Assembly (NCBI GenBank): GCA_945898215.1
Contig: CAMDHY010000018.1
Span: 1-52,165, forward strand
Reading direction: 5' to 3'
DNA: 52,165 bases
Origin: Pseudoxanthobacter soli DSM 19599
GTDB taxonomy: Bacteria > Pseudomonadota > Alphaproteobacteria > Rhizobiales > Segnochrobactraceae
The position numbers and the translations under genes were made by a program. A model generated the notes under the pieces. The model ran no database searches. It was not told the origin of the DNA and saw only the letters and a list, made by a program, of their open reading frames with translations. The number at the start of each line of letters is the position of its first letter. Position 1 is the first letter of the stretch. Below, piece by piece: positions 34,732 through 49,157 of this stretch.

Positions 34732-37700
34732 ATGGCCATCCAGAATCAGCACGCCAAAGATCCGGCGGAAGTGGCGCTTTCCGCGGTCGAGGAAGCGTTG
34801 AAGCTCGATTTCGGGTCGGAACCCGCGCCGCAGAGCTCGGAGGAGGTGCACGCCCAGGCGCTCGCCGAGGCGCTCGCCGCCGACCCCCTGCCCGTGGCCG
34901 CCGAGCCCGAGGAGCCGGGGGTCCCGGTTGAGCCCCTCCTCGCCGCCCCGCTGCCGCCCGCCGAGCCGCGCCGCACCCTCACCCCCCCGCGAACAGCCGC
35001 CAACGACGACCGCCGCGTCGCTGCCGCCGCCGCGGTGCGGGAGCGTGCCTCAAGCCTGCCGACGTGGCTCGCAGCCCTGTTTTCCGTGGTTTGGCTGGTG
35101 CTGTGCGCCTTCGCCGCCCAGAGCACCCTCGGCCCGCTCCTGACGCCGCCGGTGGACCTGCCGGCCCTCCTCGCCCGCCCGGAGACCGTCTTCCTGATCG
35201 GCACCGCGCTGCTGCCGGTCATCCTCGCCTTCGTGCTCGCCGGCTTCGCCCGTCGCGGCCAGGAGATGCGCATCGCCGCCGCCGCGATGGTCGATGCCGC
35301 CGGCCGCTTCTCCGCGCCCGAGACCATCGGTACCGAGGCGGTCGTCGCTGCCGGCCAGACGGTGCGCCGCGAGCTCGCCGCCATGGGTGACGGCATCGAG
35401 CGCGTTCTCGCCCGGGCGAGCGAGCTCGAGGTGATGATCCACAACGAGGTTTCCGCCCTCGAGCGCTCGTTCGGCGACAACGAGTTGAAGGTCCGCGGCC
35501 TGATCTCCGAACTCGTCAACGAACGCGAGGCGGTCACCAACAACGCCGAACGCCTGCGCGCCGCCATCTCCGGCGCCCACCGGGCGCTCGCCGACGACCT
35601 GAAGTCGACCAGCGAGCGGCTCACCGTCGACATCGACGCGGCGGCGGCCCGCTTCACCACGATGGTGGACGAGCGCGCCTCCAAGATCGCCTTCTCGATG
35701 ACCTCGGCGAGCGATAACCTGAACGACACGCTCACCAGCCGCGGCGAGGACTTCGTCGAGCGCATCCGCGCCGAGACACGTCACGTCAATGACGGCATCG
35801 GCAAGGCCGGGGGCGACGTCGCCGACCTGATCGGCCGCCAGGGCGCCGAAGTCGCCGAGCGCCTCACCACCGCCTCAACGATCGTCAGCGAGCAGTTGCG
35901 CGCCGTCGGCAATGAGGTCGACAGCTCGATCGAGCGCACCGGCAAGGGCGTCGTCGAGACGCTGGTGGTGCGTGCCAACGAAGTCGCCGAGCGCCTGGCG
36001 ACGACGGGCGAGAGCGTCATCCAGACGGTCGAGACCCGCATCGACGCCATCGGTGGGACGCTGGGCGATTCGACCGATCGCCTGATCGCCACGGTCACCG
36101 GCCGCTCCGACCAGATCCTGACGACGCTCGATACGCGCCTCGTCGAGATCGACAGCTCGCTCACCGAAACGAGCGCCCGCATCGTCGGCGCTATCGACGA
36201 GCGTCTCTCGGCGCTCGACCGCACCTTCAACGACACCGGCGAGCGCGTCACCACGACGATCGCCTCGGCGGGCGCCGCCGTCACCGGCGAGCTCACCGCC
36301 CGCGTCGGTGAGTTGCAGGCCGGCTTCACCGAGACCGGCGAGCGCTTGATCGACGACCTGCAGGGCCGCATCATCAACCTCGAGGGCGCGATCACCTCCG
36401 CCGGCGTCAGCGTCGCGGCGACGCTGTCCGACCGCGTCGGCGAACTGCAGCGCACCATCGACGACGCCGGCAGCACCCTCACCGGCACGCTCGTCGCCCA
36501 GACGAACGGCCTCGAGGCGAAGATCACCTCCACCACCGAGGTCGTCGCGACCTCGCTCGGCGAGCGCATCGCCGGGCTCGAGGCGGTCATCGACCGCGCA
36601 AGCACCGAGGCCGCCGACATGCTCGCGGGCCGCGTCGGCGCCCTCGAGACGTCGATCACCAGCGTCACGCATTCGCTCACCGACACCATCGGCGACCGCG
36701 TCACCTCGCTCGAGACCGCCATCACCTCGGCCGGCTCGATCGTCAACGACACGCTGACCGTGCGCGCTGCCGAGTTCGAGGAGGCGATCACCGCCGTCTC
36801 CGGCAGCATCACCGCCTCGCTGTCCGAGCGCGTCATCGGGCTCGAATCGTCGATCCTGTCGGCCGGCACGCGCGTCACCGACGCGCTTTCGGCGCACGCC
36901 GCGGACGTCGAAGTGTCCCTCTCGGCGACCGGCGAGGCCGTCGTGGGCAGCATGGAAGGCCGCGTCGAGGCGCTGGAGAGCGCGCTGCGCGGCGCCGGTG
37001 CCTCCGTCACCGACGCCCTCACCGCGCGCGTCGGCGAGATCGAGGCGACGATCACCACCACCTGCGACGTCGTCGTCTCCACCCTCGACGGCCGCGTCGG
37101 CAGCCTCGAGACGGCGATCCGCGACGCGGGTGCGGCCGTCACCGAGACGCTCACCGCGCGGGTCGGCGAGATCGAAACGACCATCACCAAAACCTGCGAC
37201 GTCGTCGTCTCCACCCTCGACGGCCGCGTCGGCAGCCTCGAGACAGCGATCCGCGACGCCGGTGCCTCCGTCACCGACAGCCTCACTGACCGCGTCGCCT
37301 CGATCGAGGCGACGATGGCGGAGGCGAGCCGTGCCGTCGTCAGCGTCCTCGACGAGCGCGTCGGCGGGCTGGAAGGCTCGATCCGCAGCGCCGGCGCCTT
37401 CGTCACCGACACACTGACGGTGCGCGTCGCCGAGATCGAATCGTCGCTCACCAACACCGGCGACATCGTCGTCTCGACGCTCGAGACCCGCGTCGGCAGC
37501 CTCGAGAGCGCCATCCACACCGCCGGCTCCGGCGTCACCGACGCGCTGACCGCGCGCGTCGCCGACATCGAGACCTCGATCACCACGGCAGGCCAGGCGG
37601 TCATCGCCGTCCTCGACGACCGCGTCGGCGGCCTCGAGGCCTCCATCACCGGCACCGGCGACCGCGTCACCCGCACGCTGTCTGCCCAGGTGATCTCGCT

Positions 37701-40700
37701 CGAGGACGCCATCGAGGTCGCCGGCAGCCGCCTGTCGGAGACGCTCACCGAGCGCGTCGGCGGCATCGAGAGCAGCCTCGCCGAGACCGGCCGCAGCGTC
37801 ACCGACCAGCTGACCGGCACGGTGGCCGGCCTCACCGACGCCCTCGCCGGCGCCGGCGCGACGGTGACGGAGGCGCTCGCGAGCCGCGTCGCCACGCTGG
37901 AAGGCTCGATCGGCGAGAGCACCGAGCGCGTCACCGCGGCGCTCGGCGACCGCGTCGCCGGCTTCGAGAGCGCCATCGATGCCGCCGGCTCCTCGATTGC
38001 GACGCTCGTGCGCGACCGCATCGCCGAGATCGAGGCGCTGATCACCGAGGTCGGCCGCTCCACCACAGAGGTGACGACGCGCCAGCTCGGCGAGGTTCGC
38101 GAGAGCGTCGACGCCCTGCAGCGCACCCTCGACGACACCGGCTCGCGCGTCACCGAGACGGTGCTCGCCCGCACCACCGACGTCCGCGACACCCTCACCG
38201 ACGCCCTGCGCTCGCTCGACGACGCCGTGACGGCGCAGTCGGTGCGCACGTCGGAGGCGATGGCCTCGCGCGGCGACGAGATGGTCCTGGCCATCACCAC
38301 CCAGGTCGACCGCATCTCCGACGTGCTGAAGGGCACGGGCGATTCGATCTCGCTCGACCTGCAGCTGCGCGCCGACGCGCTGTCGAGCCGCCTCGAGCAG
38401 ACCACCGACCGCCTCGGCGCGATCGTCGGCACGAACGGTATCGAGGTCGCCGATCGCCTCGAGCAGGCGAGCCACCGCATCGAAGACGCGATGGTCGGCC
38501 GCGCCCAGGCCTTGGAAGAGGCCCTGCGCGACCGCGAGCTGTCGCTCGCCGCCGTCCTCGAGAGCCGCAGCACCTTCTTCCGCTCCTCCGTCGACGAGGC
38601 GGTCGAGGGCATCGGCCAGACCCTGTCGCGTCAGACCGCCGACGTCGCGCACGTCTTTGGCACCGCCGGTGCCGAGGTGGCACGCCTGATCGGCGAACGC
38701 AGCCACCGCGCCACCGAGGACATCACCACGGCGGCCACCGCCGCGGCCGAGACGCTGGCGTCCCACTCCGGCGAGGTCGGCGCTCGGATCTCTCGCGACG
38801 TCGAGACGCTGCGCGAGCTCATCACCGTGCGCGCCGAGGGGCTCACCGCCACGCTCGGCATGCGCACCGAGGAACTCGACCGCATCCTCTCCGACCGGCT
38901 CGTCATCCTCGAGCAGACGCTGTCGGAGCGCACCGACGCGATCGGCCGGCCGATCGCCCAGTTCTCGACGGACGTCGCCCGCCTCGTCGATACCCGCATC
39001 GACACCCTCAACCGCACGGTCGACGAGGGCGTCGGCCGCCTCGACGGCATCCTCGGCGCCCGCACGGCGTCGCTGGAGACCGCCTTCTCCGACCGCACCC
39101 AGGCCCTCGACAGCGCCATCGCCGAGCGCGCGGAGGCCTTCGACGCGGCGATCGAGGCCCGCACCGAGACGCTCGCAACGCGCATGTCGACGGCGAGCGA
39201 CACCGTCGTCTCGATCATCGAGACGCGCACGCGCCGGGTCGAGGACGCCCTCGACAGCCGCGCCCGCGAGCTGAGCGAGACGCTGCTCGCCCGCACCCGC
39301 GACTTCGTGCAGGCGGTCGCCTCCGGCCACACCGACCTCGAGACGACGCTCACCTCCACCTTCGAGCGGGTCAACGCCACGCTCGCCGGCCATGCCGAAT
39401 CGATCAGCGGCACCTTCGGCGAGCGCGTCGAGCGCATCCGCCAGATCCTCGCCGAGGAGCTCGCCGCCACGGCTGACACCGTGGAAGCCCGCGCCGTGGC
39501 GCTCGAAGGCACGCTGCGCCACCGCACCGAGGCGATCATCGCCGCCCTGACGGAGGGCGCCGACCGCACCGAGGCGTCGGTCAGCCACGTCCTCGGCAAC
39601 ATCGGCACCGAAACCGACCGCACCCGGGCGACGCTGGAGGGCACGCTCAACGCGATGACGGAGTCGCTGACGGCCCGCGCCGACGAGACCCGCCGGACCC
39701 TCGTCACCACCGCCGGCGAGATCGTCCAGGCCCTTCTGGTCGAGTCCGACCGGGCGCGCCGGACGCTCACCGACGAGGCGCACGCCGCCGTCGAGGCGAT
39801 GGCCGCGGAGAGCGAGCGCCTGCGCACCACCGTCGGCCATGAGGCGCGCAGCGCCGCCGAGCTGATGGCGATCGCCGGCGAGCAGACGCGGACCGCCCTC
39901 ACCGCGGAGACCCAGGCCGCCGCCCGCCTCCTCGTTAGCGAGGGCGAGCGGGTCCGCCACGGCGTCGTCGGCGAGCTTCGCGCCGCCACCGAGCTCCTGT
40001 CGGTCGAGGGCGAGCGCGTGCGCACCACCGTCGGCGACGACGTCCGCGCCGCTGCCGACATCCTGGCCGCCGAGAGCGATCGCGTGCGCGCTACCGTCAC
40101 CGACGACATTCGCGTTGCCGCGGACCTGCTCGGCTCCGAGGGCGACCGCATGCGCACCGGCGTCACCGACGACGTCCGCGCAGCGGCCGCCCTCCTCGCC
40201 AGCGAAGGCGACCGTCTGCGCGTCCTCGTCGGCGAGGAGGCCCGTACCGCCGCCACCATCCTGGCCGTGGAGAGCGAGCGCGTCCGCACGACCGTCACCA
40301 ACGACATGCAGGCGGCCGCCCTCGTGCTGGCGGCCGAGAGCGAGCGCGTCCGCTCCAACATCACGGAAGGCGCCCAGCTGGCGGCCGACGAGCTGGCGAC
40401 GCGCAGCCACCACGTCCGCATGGCCGTCACCGGCGATGCCGAGGCTGCGGCCGCGGCGATCGGCGGCCAGGTCGAGCTGATGCGCACGGCCCTGCAGGAC
40501 GGCTCGCGCGCGGCGGTCGACATGCTGGCGGCGGAGAGCCGCCGGGTCCATGACGCCGTCACCGGTGACGCCTCCGCCGCGGCCGAGGCGATCGGCGATC
40601 AGGTCGAGCGGATGCGCGCGGCCCTTCAGGACGGATCGCGCGAGGCGTCCGAGCTCCTGGCGAGCGAGAGCGAGCGCGTCCGGGCCGCCGTCACCGGCGA

Positions 40701-42825
40701 CGCCGAGAGCGCGGCGACGCTGATCGGCGCCGAGGTCGAGCGCATGCGCACCACCCTCGAGGACGGCTCGCGGGAGGCGGCCGAGGTGCTGGCCTCCGAG
40801 ACGAGCCGCGCCCGGGCCGTGGTCGGCTCGGCGCTCGAGGAGCTCGCCCGTCGTCTGGCGCAGTCGTCGCACTCCGTCGACACGATGCTGGCCGCCCGCG
40901 CCGGCGAACTCGCCGCCCTGCTCAACGCCGAGGACAGCGTGCTCGTCGAGGCGATCGGACAGTCTACGGAGCGCTTCCGCGACGAGATCGCCAATGCCCG
41001 CGAAGTGGTGGCACGCGAGATCGGCAGCGAGGGCGACGCCCTCGTCGAACGCATCCGGACCCACTCCGCCGAGGCGGCGCGCGCCCTCTCGGAGACCGGC
41101 GAGGCCTCCCTCTCGAGCGTCGCCGACGCCACCGCCCGCGCCCAGGGCCAGATCGAGCGCGTGCTTTCCGACCTGCGGATGGTCACCGGTTCGTTCGAAA
41201 AGGCGGTCGCGACCGCCGGCGAGGACCTCGGCAGCGTCGAAGGCGAGATTGGCCGCCAGGCCGCGAGCTTCGGCGATGTCGTCGGCCGTGCCGTCGAGGG
41301 TGCCGCCCGCTCTGCCGCCGCGATGGCAGAGGAGACCGGCCGCCTCGACGCCGTCGCCTCGACGTCGCTCAAGGAGTTCACCGCAGTCGCCAACCGCATC
41401 GAGGCGCAGAACCGCGTCCTCGGTGACGCCGCCCAGGAGATCGAGGGGACCCACCGCCAGCTCGAGGCGACGCTGGAGAACGGCCGCGTCGCCCTGATCG
41501 ATGCCACCCGCCGGCTGGAAGCGTCGAACCGCGCCGTCGAGCACACGCTGGAGGATCGTCGTGCGGCGATCGACGACCTCGCCTCGACGCTGCTCTTCAA
41601 GACCGAATCGATCGAGGCGCTGATGCGGTCCTTCGCGGGCCAGGTCGGCGAGGCGATCGCGGCGGCCGAGGCGAAGGCGCGCGACACCGCCGAGGCGATC
41701 ACGCACTCGGTGACCGGTGCGACGGCCGCCCTGCACGGGGCGACGGACACCGTCGCCCGCAGCATCGAGGACCTGACGGAGACCGCGACGCGCGCCCTCA
41801 CCGAGAGTGCGGAGTCGGCGACGCGGTCGCTCGGCTCCGGCCTCGAGGGCATGCAGGAGACGGCCGACCGCGAAGGCGAGCGGGCACGCGAGGCGATCCG
41901 TCTCGCCCAGATCACCATCGTCGAGGAGACGACGCGGGCGATCTCGGAGATCACGGAGCGCTACAGCGAGCTCGCCCAGCAGCTCGAGCGCGGCGCCACC
42001 GAGATGCGCCAGGAACTCGAGGCGACCCGCGCGGAGATCCGCCGTGGCCTGTTCGAGCTGCCCGAGGAGGCGCGCGAGAGCACCGAGGCGATGCGGCGGG
42101 CCGTCTCCGGCCAGTTGCAGGCGCTGGAGATGCTGTCGGGCATCGTCTCCCGCCAGAGCGCGGCGCTCGCCGTGGCGGGTCCGGACGGTGGCCGCATCAC
42201 CGGTCCCGCGGTCGTCACGTCGGCCGTGATCGACGAGCCGCGCCCCGCCCGCCCGGCGCGCGAGCCCGTCCGCCTCGCGCCGATCGCCCCGGAGCCGGTG
42301 CCGCCGCGGCCGGTGCTGACGACGCCCGTGCGCGAGGACGAGGACGACGACCGTCCGACCGGCGGCCGCGGCTGGATCACCGACCTGCTGCGCCGCGCCT
42401 CCGATCCGCCCTTCGAGGACGAGGTGGCCGATGACGAGGCGCCGCCGCCGGTCGTCGCGGATCGCGACGCCGGGCGTGCGCCGATGGTGCCGACCTTCGA
42501 CGGCGTCCCGGGCGACATCGCCCGCGCCATCGACGAGGAGACCTACGCCGACCTGTGGGCGCGCTATGAGCGGGGCGAGGCGGGCGTCTTCACCCGCCGC
42601 CTCTATACGATGCGCGGCCAGCAGACCTTCGACGACATCCGTCGCAAGTACGCCCGCAACGAGGAGTTCCGGGCCGTCGTCGACCAGTACGTCGACGACT
42701 TCGACCGGCTGCTCGACGATCTCGACGGCGCGTCCGACGGCGACGATCGCCGCCGCGGCTATCTCGCCTCCGACACGGGCAAGGTCTACACCCTGCTCGC
42801 CCACGCGAGCGGCCGCTTCGGCTGA
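34732..42825 (+). CDS. Giant hendecad-repeat membrane protein, GPR/RgsE-like (growth pole ring)
   Basis: This is a 2,697-residue protein. After a Pro/Ala-rich, acidic N-terminus it has two membrane segments (about 112-130 and 152-172), then some 2,200 residues of nearly continuous 11- and 22-residue helical repeats, a Pro-rich linker (about 2490-2580) and a conserved C-terminal domain (YADLWARYERGE, RRLYTMRGQQTFDDIRRKY). This layout matches the growth pole ring protein of Agrobacterium and RgsE of Sinorhizobium, apolipoprotein-like scaffolds for polar growth; the match rests on architecture. Two blocks of exact 22-residue units are described separately. The gene stands alone, with its own promoter region and a strong terminator. 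A general chromosome-segregation or kinesin-like label would be an artefact of its coiled-coil composition. Confidence 0.75.
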   Translation: MAIQNQHAKDPAEVALSAVEEALKLDFGSEPAPQSSEEVHAQALAEALAADPLPVAAEPEEPGVPVEPLLAAPLPPAEPRRTLTPPRTAANDDRRVAAAAAVRERASSLPTWLAALFSVVWLVLCAFAAQSTLGPLLTPPVDLPALLARPETVFLIGTALLPVILAFVLAGFARRGQEMRIAAAAMVDAAGRFSAPETIGTEAVVAAGQTVRRELAAMGDGIERVLARASELEVMIHNEVSALERSFGDNELKVRGLISELVNEREAVTNNAERLRAAISGAHRALADDLKSTSERLTVDIDAAAARFTTMVDERASKIAFSMTSASDNLNDTLTSRGEDFVERIRAETRHVNDGIGKAGGDVADLIGRQGAEVAERLTTASTIVSEQLRAVGNEVDSSIERTGKGVVETLVVRANEVAERLATTGESVIQTVETRIDAIGGTLGDSTDRLIATVTGRSDQILTTLDTRLVEIDSSLTETSARIVGAIDERLSALDRTFNDTGERVTTTIASAGAAVTGELTARVGELQAGFTETGERLIDDLQGRIINLEGAITSAGVSVAATLSDRVGELQRTIDDAGSTLTGTLVAQTNGLEAKITSTTEVVATSLGERIAGLEAVIDRASTEAADMLAGRVGALETSITSVTHSLTDTIGDRVTSLETAITSAGSIVNDTLTVRAAEFEEAITAVSGSITASLSERVIGLESSILSAGTRVTDALSAHAADVEVSLSATGEAVVGSMEGRVEALESALRGAGASVTDALTARVGEIEATITTTCDVVVSTLDGRVGSLETAIRDAGAAVTETLTARVGEIETTITKTCDVVVSTLDGRVGSLETAIRDAGASVTDSLTDRVASIEATMAEASRAVVSVLDERVGGLEGSIRSAGAFVTDTLTVRVAEIESSLTNTGDIVVSTLETRVGSLESAIHTAGSGVTDALTARVADIETSITTAGQAVIAVLDDRVGGLEASITGTGDRVTRTLSAQVISLEDAIEVAGSRLSETLTERVGGIESSLAETGRSVTDQLTGTVAGLTDALAGAGATVTEALASRVATLEGSIGESTERVTAALGDRVAGFESAIDAAGSSIATLVRDRIAEIEALITEVGRSTTEVTTRQLGEVRESVDALQRTLDDTGSRVTETVLARTTDVRDTLTDALRSLDDAVTAQSVRTSEAMASRGDEMVLAITTQVDRISDVLKGTGDSISLDLQLRADALSSRLEQTTDRLGAIVGTNGIEVADRLEQASHRIEDAMVGRAQALEEALRDRELSLAAVLESRSTFFRSSVDEAVEGIGQTLSRQTADVAHVFGTAGAEVARLIGERSHRATEDITTAATAAAETLASHSGEVGARISRDVETLRELITVRAEGLTATLGMRTEELDRILSDRLVILEQTLSERTDAIGRPIAQFSTDVARLVDTRIDTLNRTVDEGVGRLDGILGARTASLETAFSDRTQALDSAIAERAEAFDAAIEARTETLATRMSTASDTVVSIIETRTRRVEDALDSRARELSETLLARTRDFVQAVASGHTDLETTLTSTFERVNATLAGHAESISGTFGERVERIRQILAEELAATADTVEARAVALEGTLRHRTEAIIAALTEGADRTEASVSHVLGNIGTETDRTRATLEGTLNAMTESLTARADETRRTLVTTAGEIVQALLVESDRARRTLTDEAHAAVEAMAAESERLRTTVGHEARSAAELMAIAGEQTRTALTAETQAAARLLVSEGERVRHGVVGELRAATELLSVEGERVRTTVGDDVRAAADILAAESDRVRATVTDDIRVAADLLGSEGDRMRTGVTDDVRAAAALLASEGDRLRVLVGEEARTAATILAVESERVRTTVTNDMQAAALVLAAESERVRSNITEGAQLAADELATRSHHVRMAVTGDAEAAAAAIGGQVELMRTALQDGSRAAVDMLAAESRRVHDAVTGDASAAAEAIGDQVERMRAALQDGSREASELLASESERVRAAVTGDAESAATLIGAEVERMRTTLEDGSREAAEVLASETSRARAVVGSALEELARRLAQSSHSVDTMLAARAGELAALLNAEDSVLVEAIGQSTERFRDEIANAREVVAREIGSEGDALVERIRTHSAEAARALSETGEASLSSVADATARAQGQIERVLSDLRMVTGSFEKAVATAGEDLGSVEGEIGRQAASFGDVVGRAVEGAARSAAAMAEETGRLDAVASTSLKEFTAVANRIEAQNRVLGDAAQEIEGTHRQLEATLENGRVALIDATRRLEASNRAVEHTLEDRRAAIDDLASTLLFKTESIEALMRSFAGQVGEAIAAAEAKARDTAEAITHSVTGATAALHGATDTVARSIEDLTETATRALTESAESATRSLGSGLEGMQETADREGERAREAIRLAQITIVEETTRAISEITERYSELAQQLERGATEMRQELEATRAEIRRGLFELPEEARESTEAMRRAVSGQLQALEMLSGIVSRQSAALAVAGPDGGRITGPAVVTSAVIDEPRPARPAREPVRLAPIAPEPVPPRPVLTTPVREDEDDDRPTGGRGWITDLLRRASDPPFEDEVADDEAPPPVVADRDAGRAPMVPTFDGVPGDIARAIDEETYADLWARYERGEAGVFTRRLYTMRGQQTFDDIRRKYARNEEFRAVVDQYVDDFDRLLDDLDGASDGDDRRRGYLASDTGKVYTLLAHASGRFG
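36301..38082 (+). repeat. 27 contiguous 66-bp (22-residue) repeats in the giant gene
   Basis: Starting at residue 524, the pattern RVG-[ES]-[IL]-E-x4-[IT]-x4-VT-x-x-L-[TD]-x recurs exactly every 22 residues. There is no insertion or deletion from 36301 through 38082, and the 27th unit begins at 38017 as predicted. Each unit is two 11-residue helical steps. Units alternate in type, giving a 44-residue super-period. A 53-base stretch at 37060-37112 is repeated identically at 37192-37244. Confidence 0.85.
39742..40797 (+). repeat. 16 contiguous 66-bp (22-residue) repeats of a second type
   Basis: Starting at residue 1671, units of the form E-[SG]-[DE]-R-[VM]-R-x-x-[VL]-x-[DG]-[DE]-x-x-x-A-A-x-x-[LI]-x-[AS] recur every 22 residues for 16 full units, and the next unit (ETSRAR) starts exactly at 40798. 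This block is richer in Glu, Arg and Ala than the first block. It is joined to the preceding 11-residue repeats by a 7-residue phase break (IVQALLV). Confidence 0.85.
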
Positions 42826-42864
42826 ACCGGACGGGCTTTCGGGCCCTGATCGGGCGCCATGAAA

Positions 42865-42895
42865 AAGGGCGGGAGGCCGATGGCCTCCCGCCCTT
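42865..42895. terminator. Strong bidirectional terminator
   Basis: A perfect 14-bp stem (aagggcgggaggcc and its complement) with a GAT loop sits 40 bases after the giant gene and 34 bases before the stop of the convergent alpha-glucosidase gene. It is flanked by gaaaaa on the left, so on the minus strand it ends in a T-run, the classic intrinsic form; on the plus strand only ctcgtt follows. Confidence 0.9.
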
Positions 42896-42928
42896 CTCGT
42901 TCGTGCCGGCCGCCGTGGCGGGGGGCGC

Positions 42929-44523
<1,595 letters not shown>

Positions 44524-44527
<4 letters not shown>

Positions 44528-46395
44528 CGGCTCGTTACTCCGGCAAACAGCAGGGTGGAGTTTCCGGGGAAGCGCCAGTCCGCCGAAAACGGCTCGGCCG
44601 GCGTGCCGCCGCCGCCATAGGCGGGGTCCTCGCTCGACCAGAGCAGGCGCCAGCCCTCGCGGTCGGGCGGGGCGATGAGCGGCATCGAGACCGGCGGCTT
44701 CGCATCGGGCCCGAGATTGACGACGATCAGCCGGTCGTCCGCCGCGTCCTCGCCGAGGAGGCGCACGACGGCAAGGTCGCGCTCGGACGAGGCGAAGACG
44801 CCCGCCGCGCCCTGCAGCCGCAGCACCGGGTCCTCGCGGCGCAGCCGGAGCAGGTCGCGGTGAAGGGCGACGGAGCGGACGTTGCGTTCGCGCTCGCGCC
44901 AGTCGAGGACACAGCGTCGGAAGGTATCCTCGGCGACCGGGTCGTCGAGGTCGGCGCCGATCAGCGAGGGGAACTGCGTCAGGAACTCGCGCCGGCCCTT
45001 GCGGGCCCCCTCGCCCACCGCCCCGCCATGGTCGGCAAAGAACAGGAACGGTGTCGACGCCGCGAACTCCTGTCCCTGCCACAGCATCGGCGTCTGCGGC
45101 CCGAGCAGCATGGCGGCCGTCAGCGCCCGCAGCCTGGCCGGCTGCGCCATCGCCGAGATGCGCCGGCCATCGCCGGAATTGGCCACCTGGTCATGGTTTT
45201 CTAGGAAGCTGACGAGCCGCATCGGCTCGGTGCGCAGCACCGGCGTTCCGCGCGGGTTCTTCTGCCAGGACGAGCGCTGGCCCTGCATCAGGAAGCCGAA
45301 GGCGAGGCTGTCGGCGATCTCGCGGGCGCTGCCGTCGTAGTCGGAATAGTAGGCCTCGCGCCGGCCGGTCAGGGCGACGTGGGCCGCGTGGTGGAAGTCG
45401 TCGTTCCACAGGGCGTCGAGGCCGCAGCCGCCGGCGTCCGTCGGGGCGAGGAGACGGCTGTCCTGGGGCTCGTTCTCGGCGACGAGGATGATCGAGCGGT
45501 CGCCCGCCGCGGTGCGGGCCGCCGCCGCGATCTCCGCGATGACGTGGACGGGCGAGGTGTCGTGGATCTCCTGCGTCGCGTCGAGGCGCAGGCCGTCGAA
45601 GTGGAACTCGCGGACCCAGTAGGCGGCGTTGTCGATGAAGAAGCGGCGGATCGCCGCCACCTCGCCCTCGTCGAAGTTGAGGACGTCGCCCCAGTCGTTG
45701 CGGCGATCGTGAAAGATCGACTTGCCGAACTGCGGCAGGAAGTTCCCGTCGGGGCCGAGGTGGTTGTAGACGACGTCGAGGATCACCCCGAGGCCGAGGG
45801 CATGCGCCCGGTCGACGAAGCGGCGCAGATCGTCCGGCTCGCCGTAGAGGGCGACCGGCGCATATAGGCCGACGCCGTCGTAGCCCCAGCCGAAGCGGCC
45901 GGGGAAATCGTTCACCGGCATCATCTCGATGACGGTGACGCCGATATCGGCGAGCTCCGGCAGCCGCTCCGCCGCCGCCGCCCACGTGCCGGGCTCCGTG
46001 AAGGTGCCGACGTGCACCTCCATGATGACCTGGCCGGGCAGGTCGACGCCGCGCCAGGCGGCGTCGGTCCAGGCGAAGGTGGTGGGATCGATCACGGCGC
46101 TGAGGCCGTGCGGGCCGTCCGGCTGCGACCGCGACGCCGGATCGGCCAGGACCTTGTCGCTCTCGCCGAAGGCGAAGCCGTAGCGGGCACCGGCGACGAT
46201 GCCCGCGACCGTGCCGGAATGGGTGCCGTCCGGTCCGCGCTGCAGCGGATGGCGCCGCCCGTCGACGACGACGGAGACAGCGGCGTGGTCGGGGGCCCAG
46301 ACGCAGAAACCGCAGCCCCCGTCCGTCAGGTGCGCGCCATAGGCCATCGGCGGCTCCGGCGTAAGGGCGGTGTCGCGGGCGGCTTCGTGGTTCAT
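44524..46395 (-). CDS. treZ: Malto-oligosyltrehalose trehalohydrolase
   Basis: This is a 623-residue GH13 enzyme that releases trehalose from maltooligosyl-trehalose. An N-terminal beta-sandwich (about 17-105, YGAHLTDGGCGFCVWAP) precedes the barrel. Catalytic Asp272 (DGLRLDATQEIHD), Glu307 (LVAENEP) and Asp402 (SFLENHDQVAN) are intact, and ENEPQDSRLL and LWNDDFHH are TreZ-specific. GGGAG precedes ATG 46395. It lies 101 bases downstream of treY and overlaps the alpha-glucosidase gene by 4 bases. Confidence 0.94.
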
Positions 46396-46496
46396 CTCGG
46401 CTCCCGGGAAAAGGTCGGCAAGAGGTTAGGTCGGCATCTCAACCAACGATGCCCGCGGCGGTTCCGTCATCGGACGGCGCAGCGTGTCGCACGCCG

Positions 46497-49153
<2,657 letters not shown>

Positions 49154-49157
<4 letters not shown>

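Noticed and set aside
35875-42804. A 2,309-codon open frame on the minus strand inside the giant gene
   Set aside because: It is antisense to a real repeat gene. High GC and the codon pattern of the sense repeats (few TTA, CTA, TCA codons) leave the opposite frame open; its translation is low-complexity Asp/Ala/Gly/Arg with no family features and no start signal.
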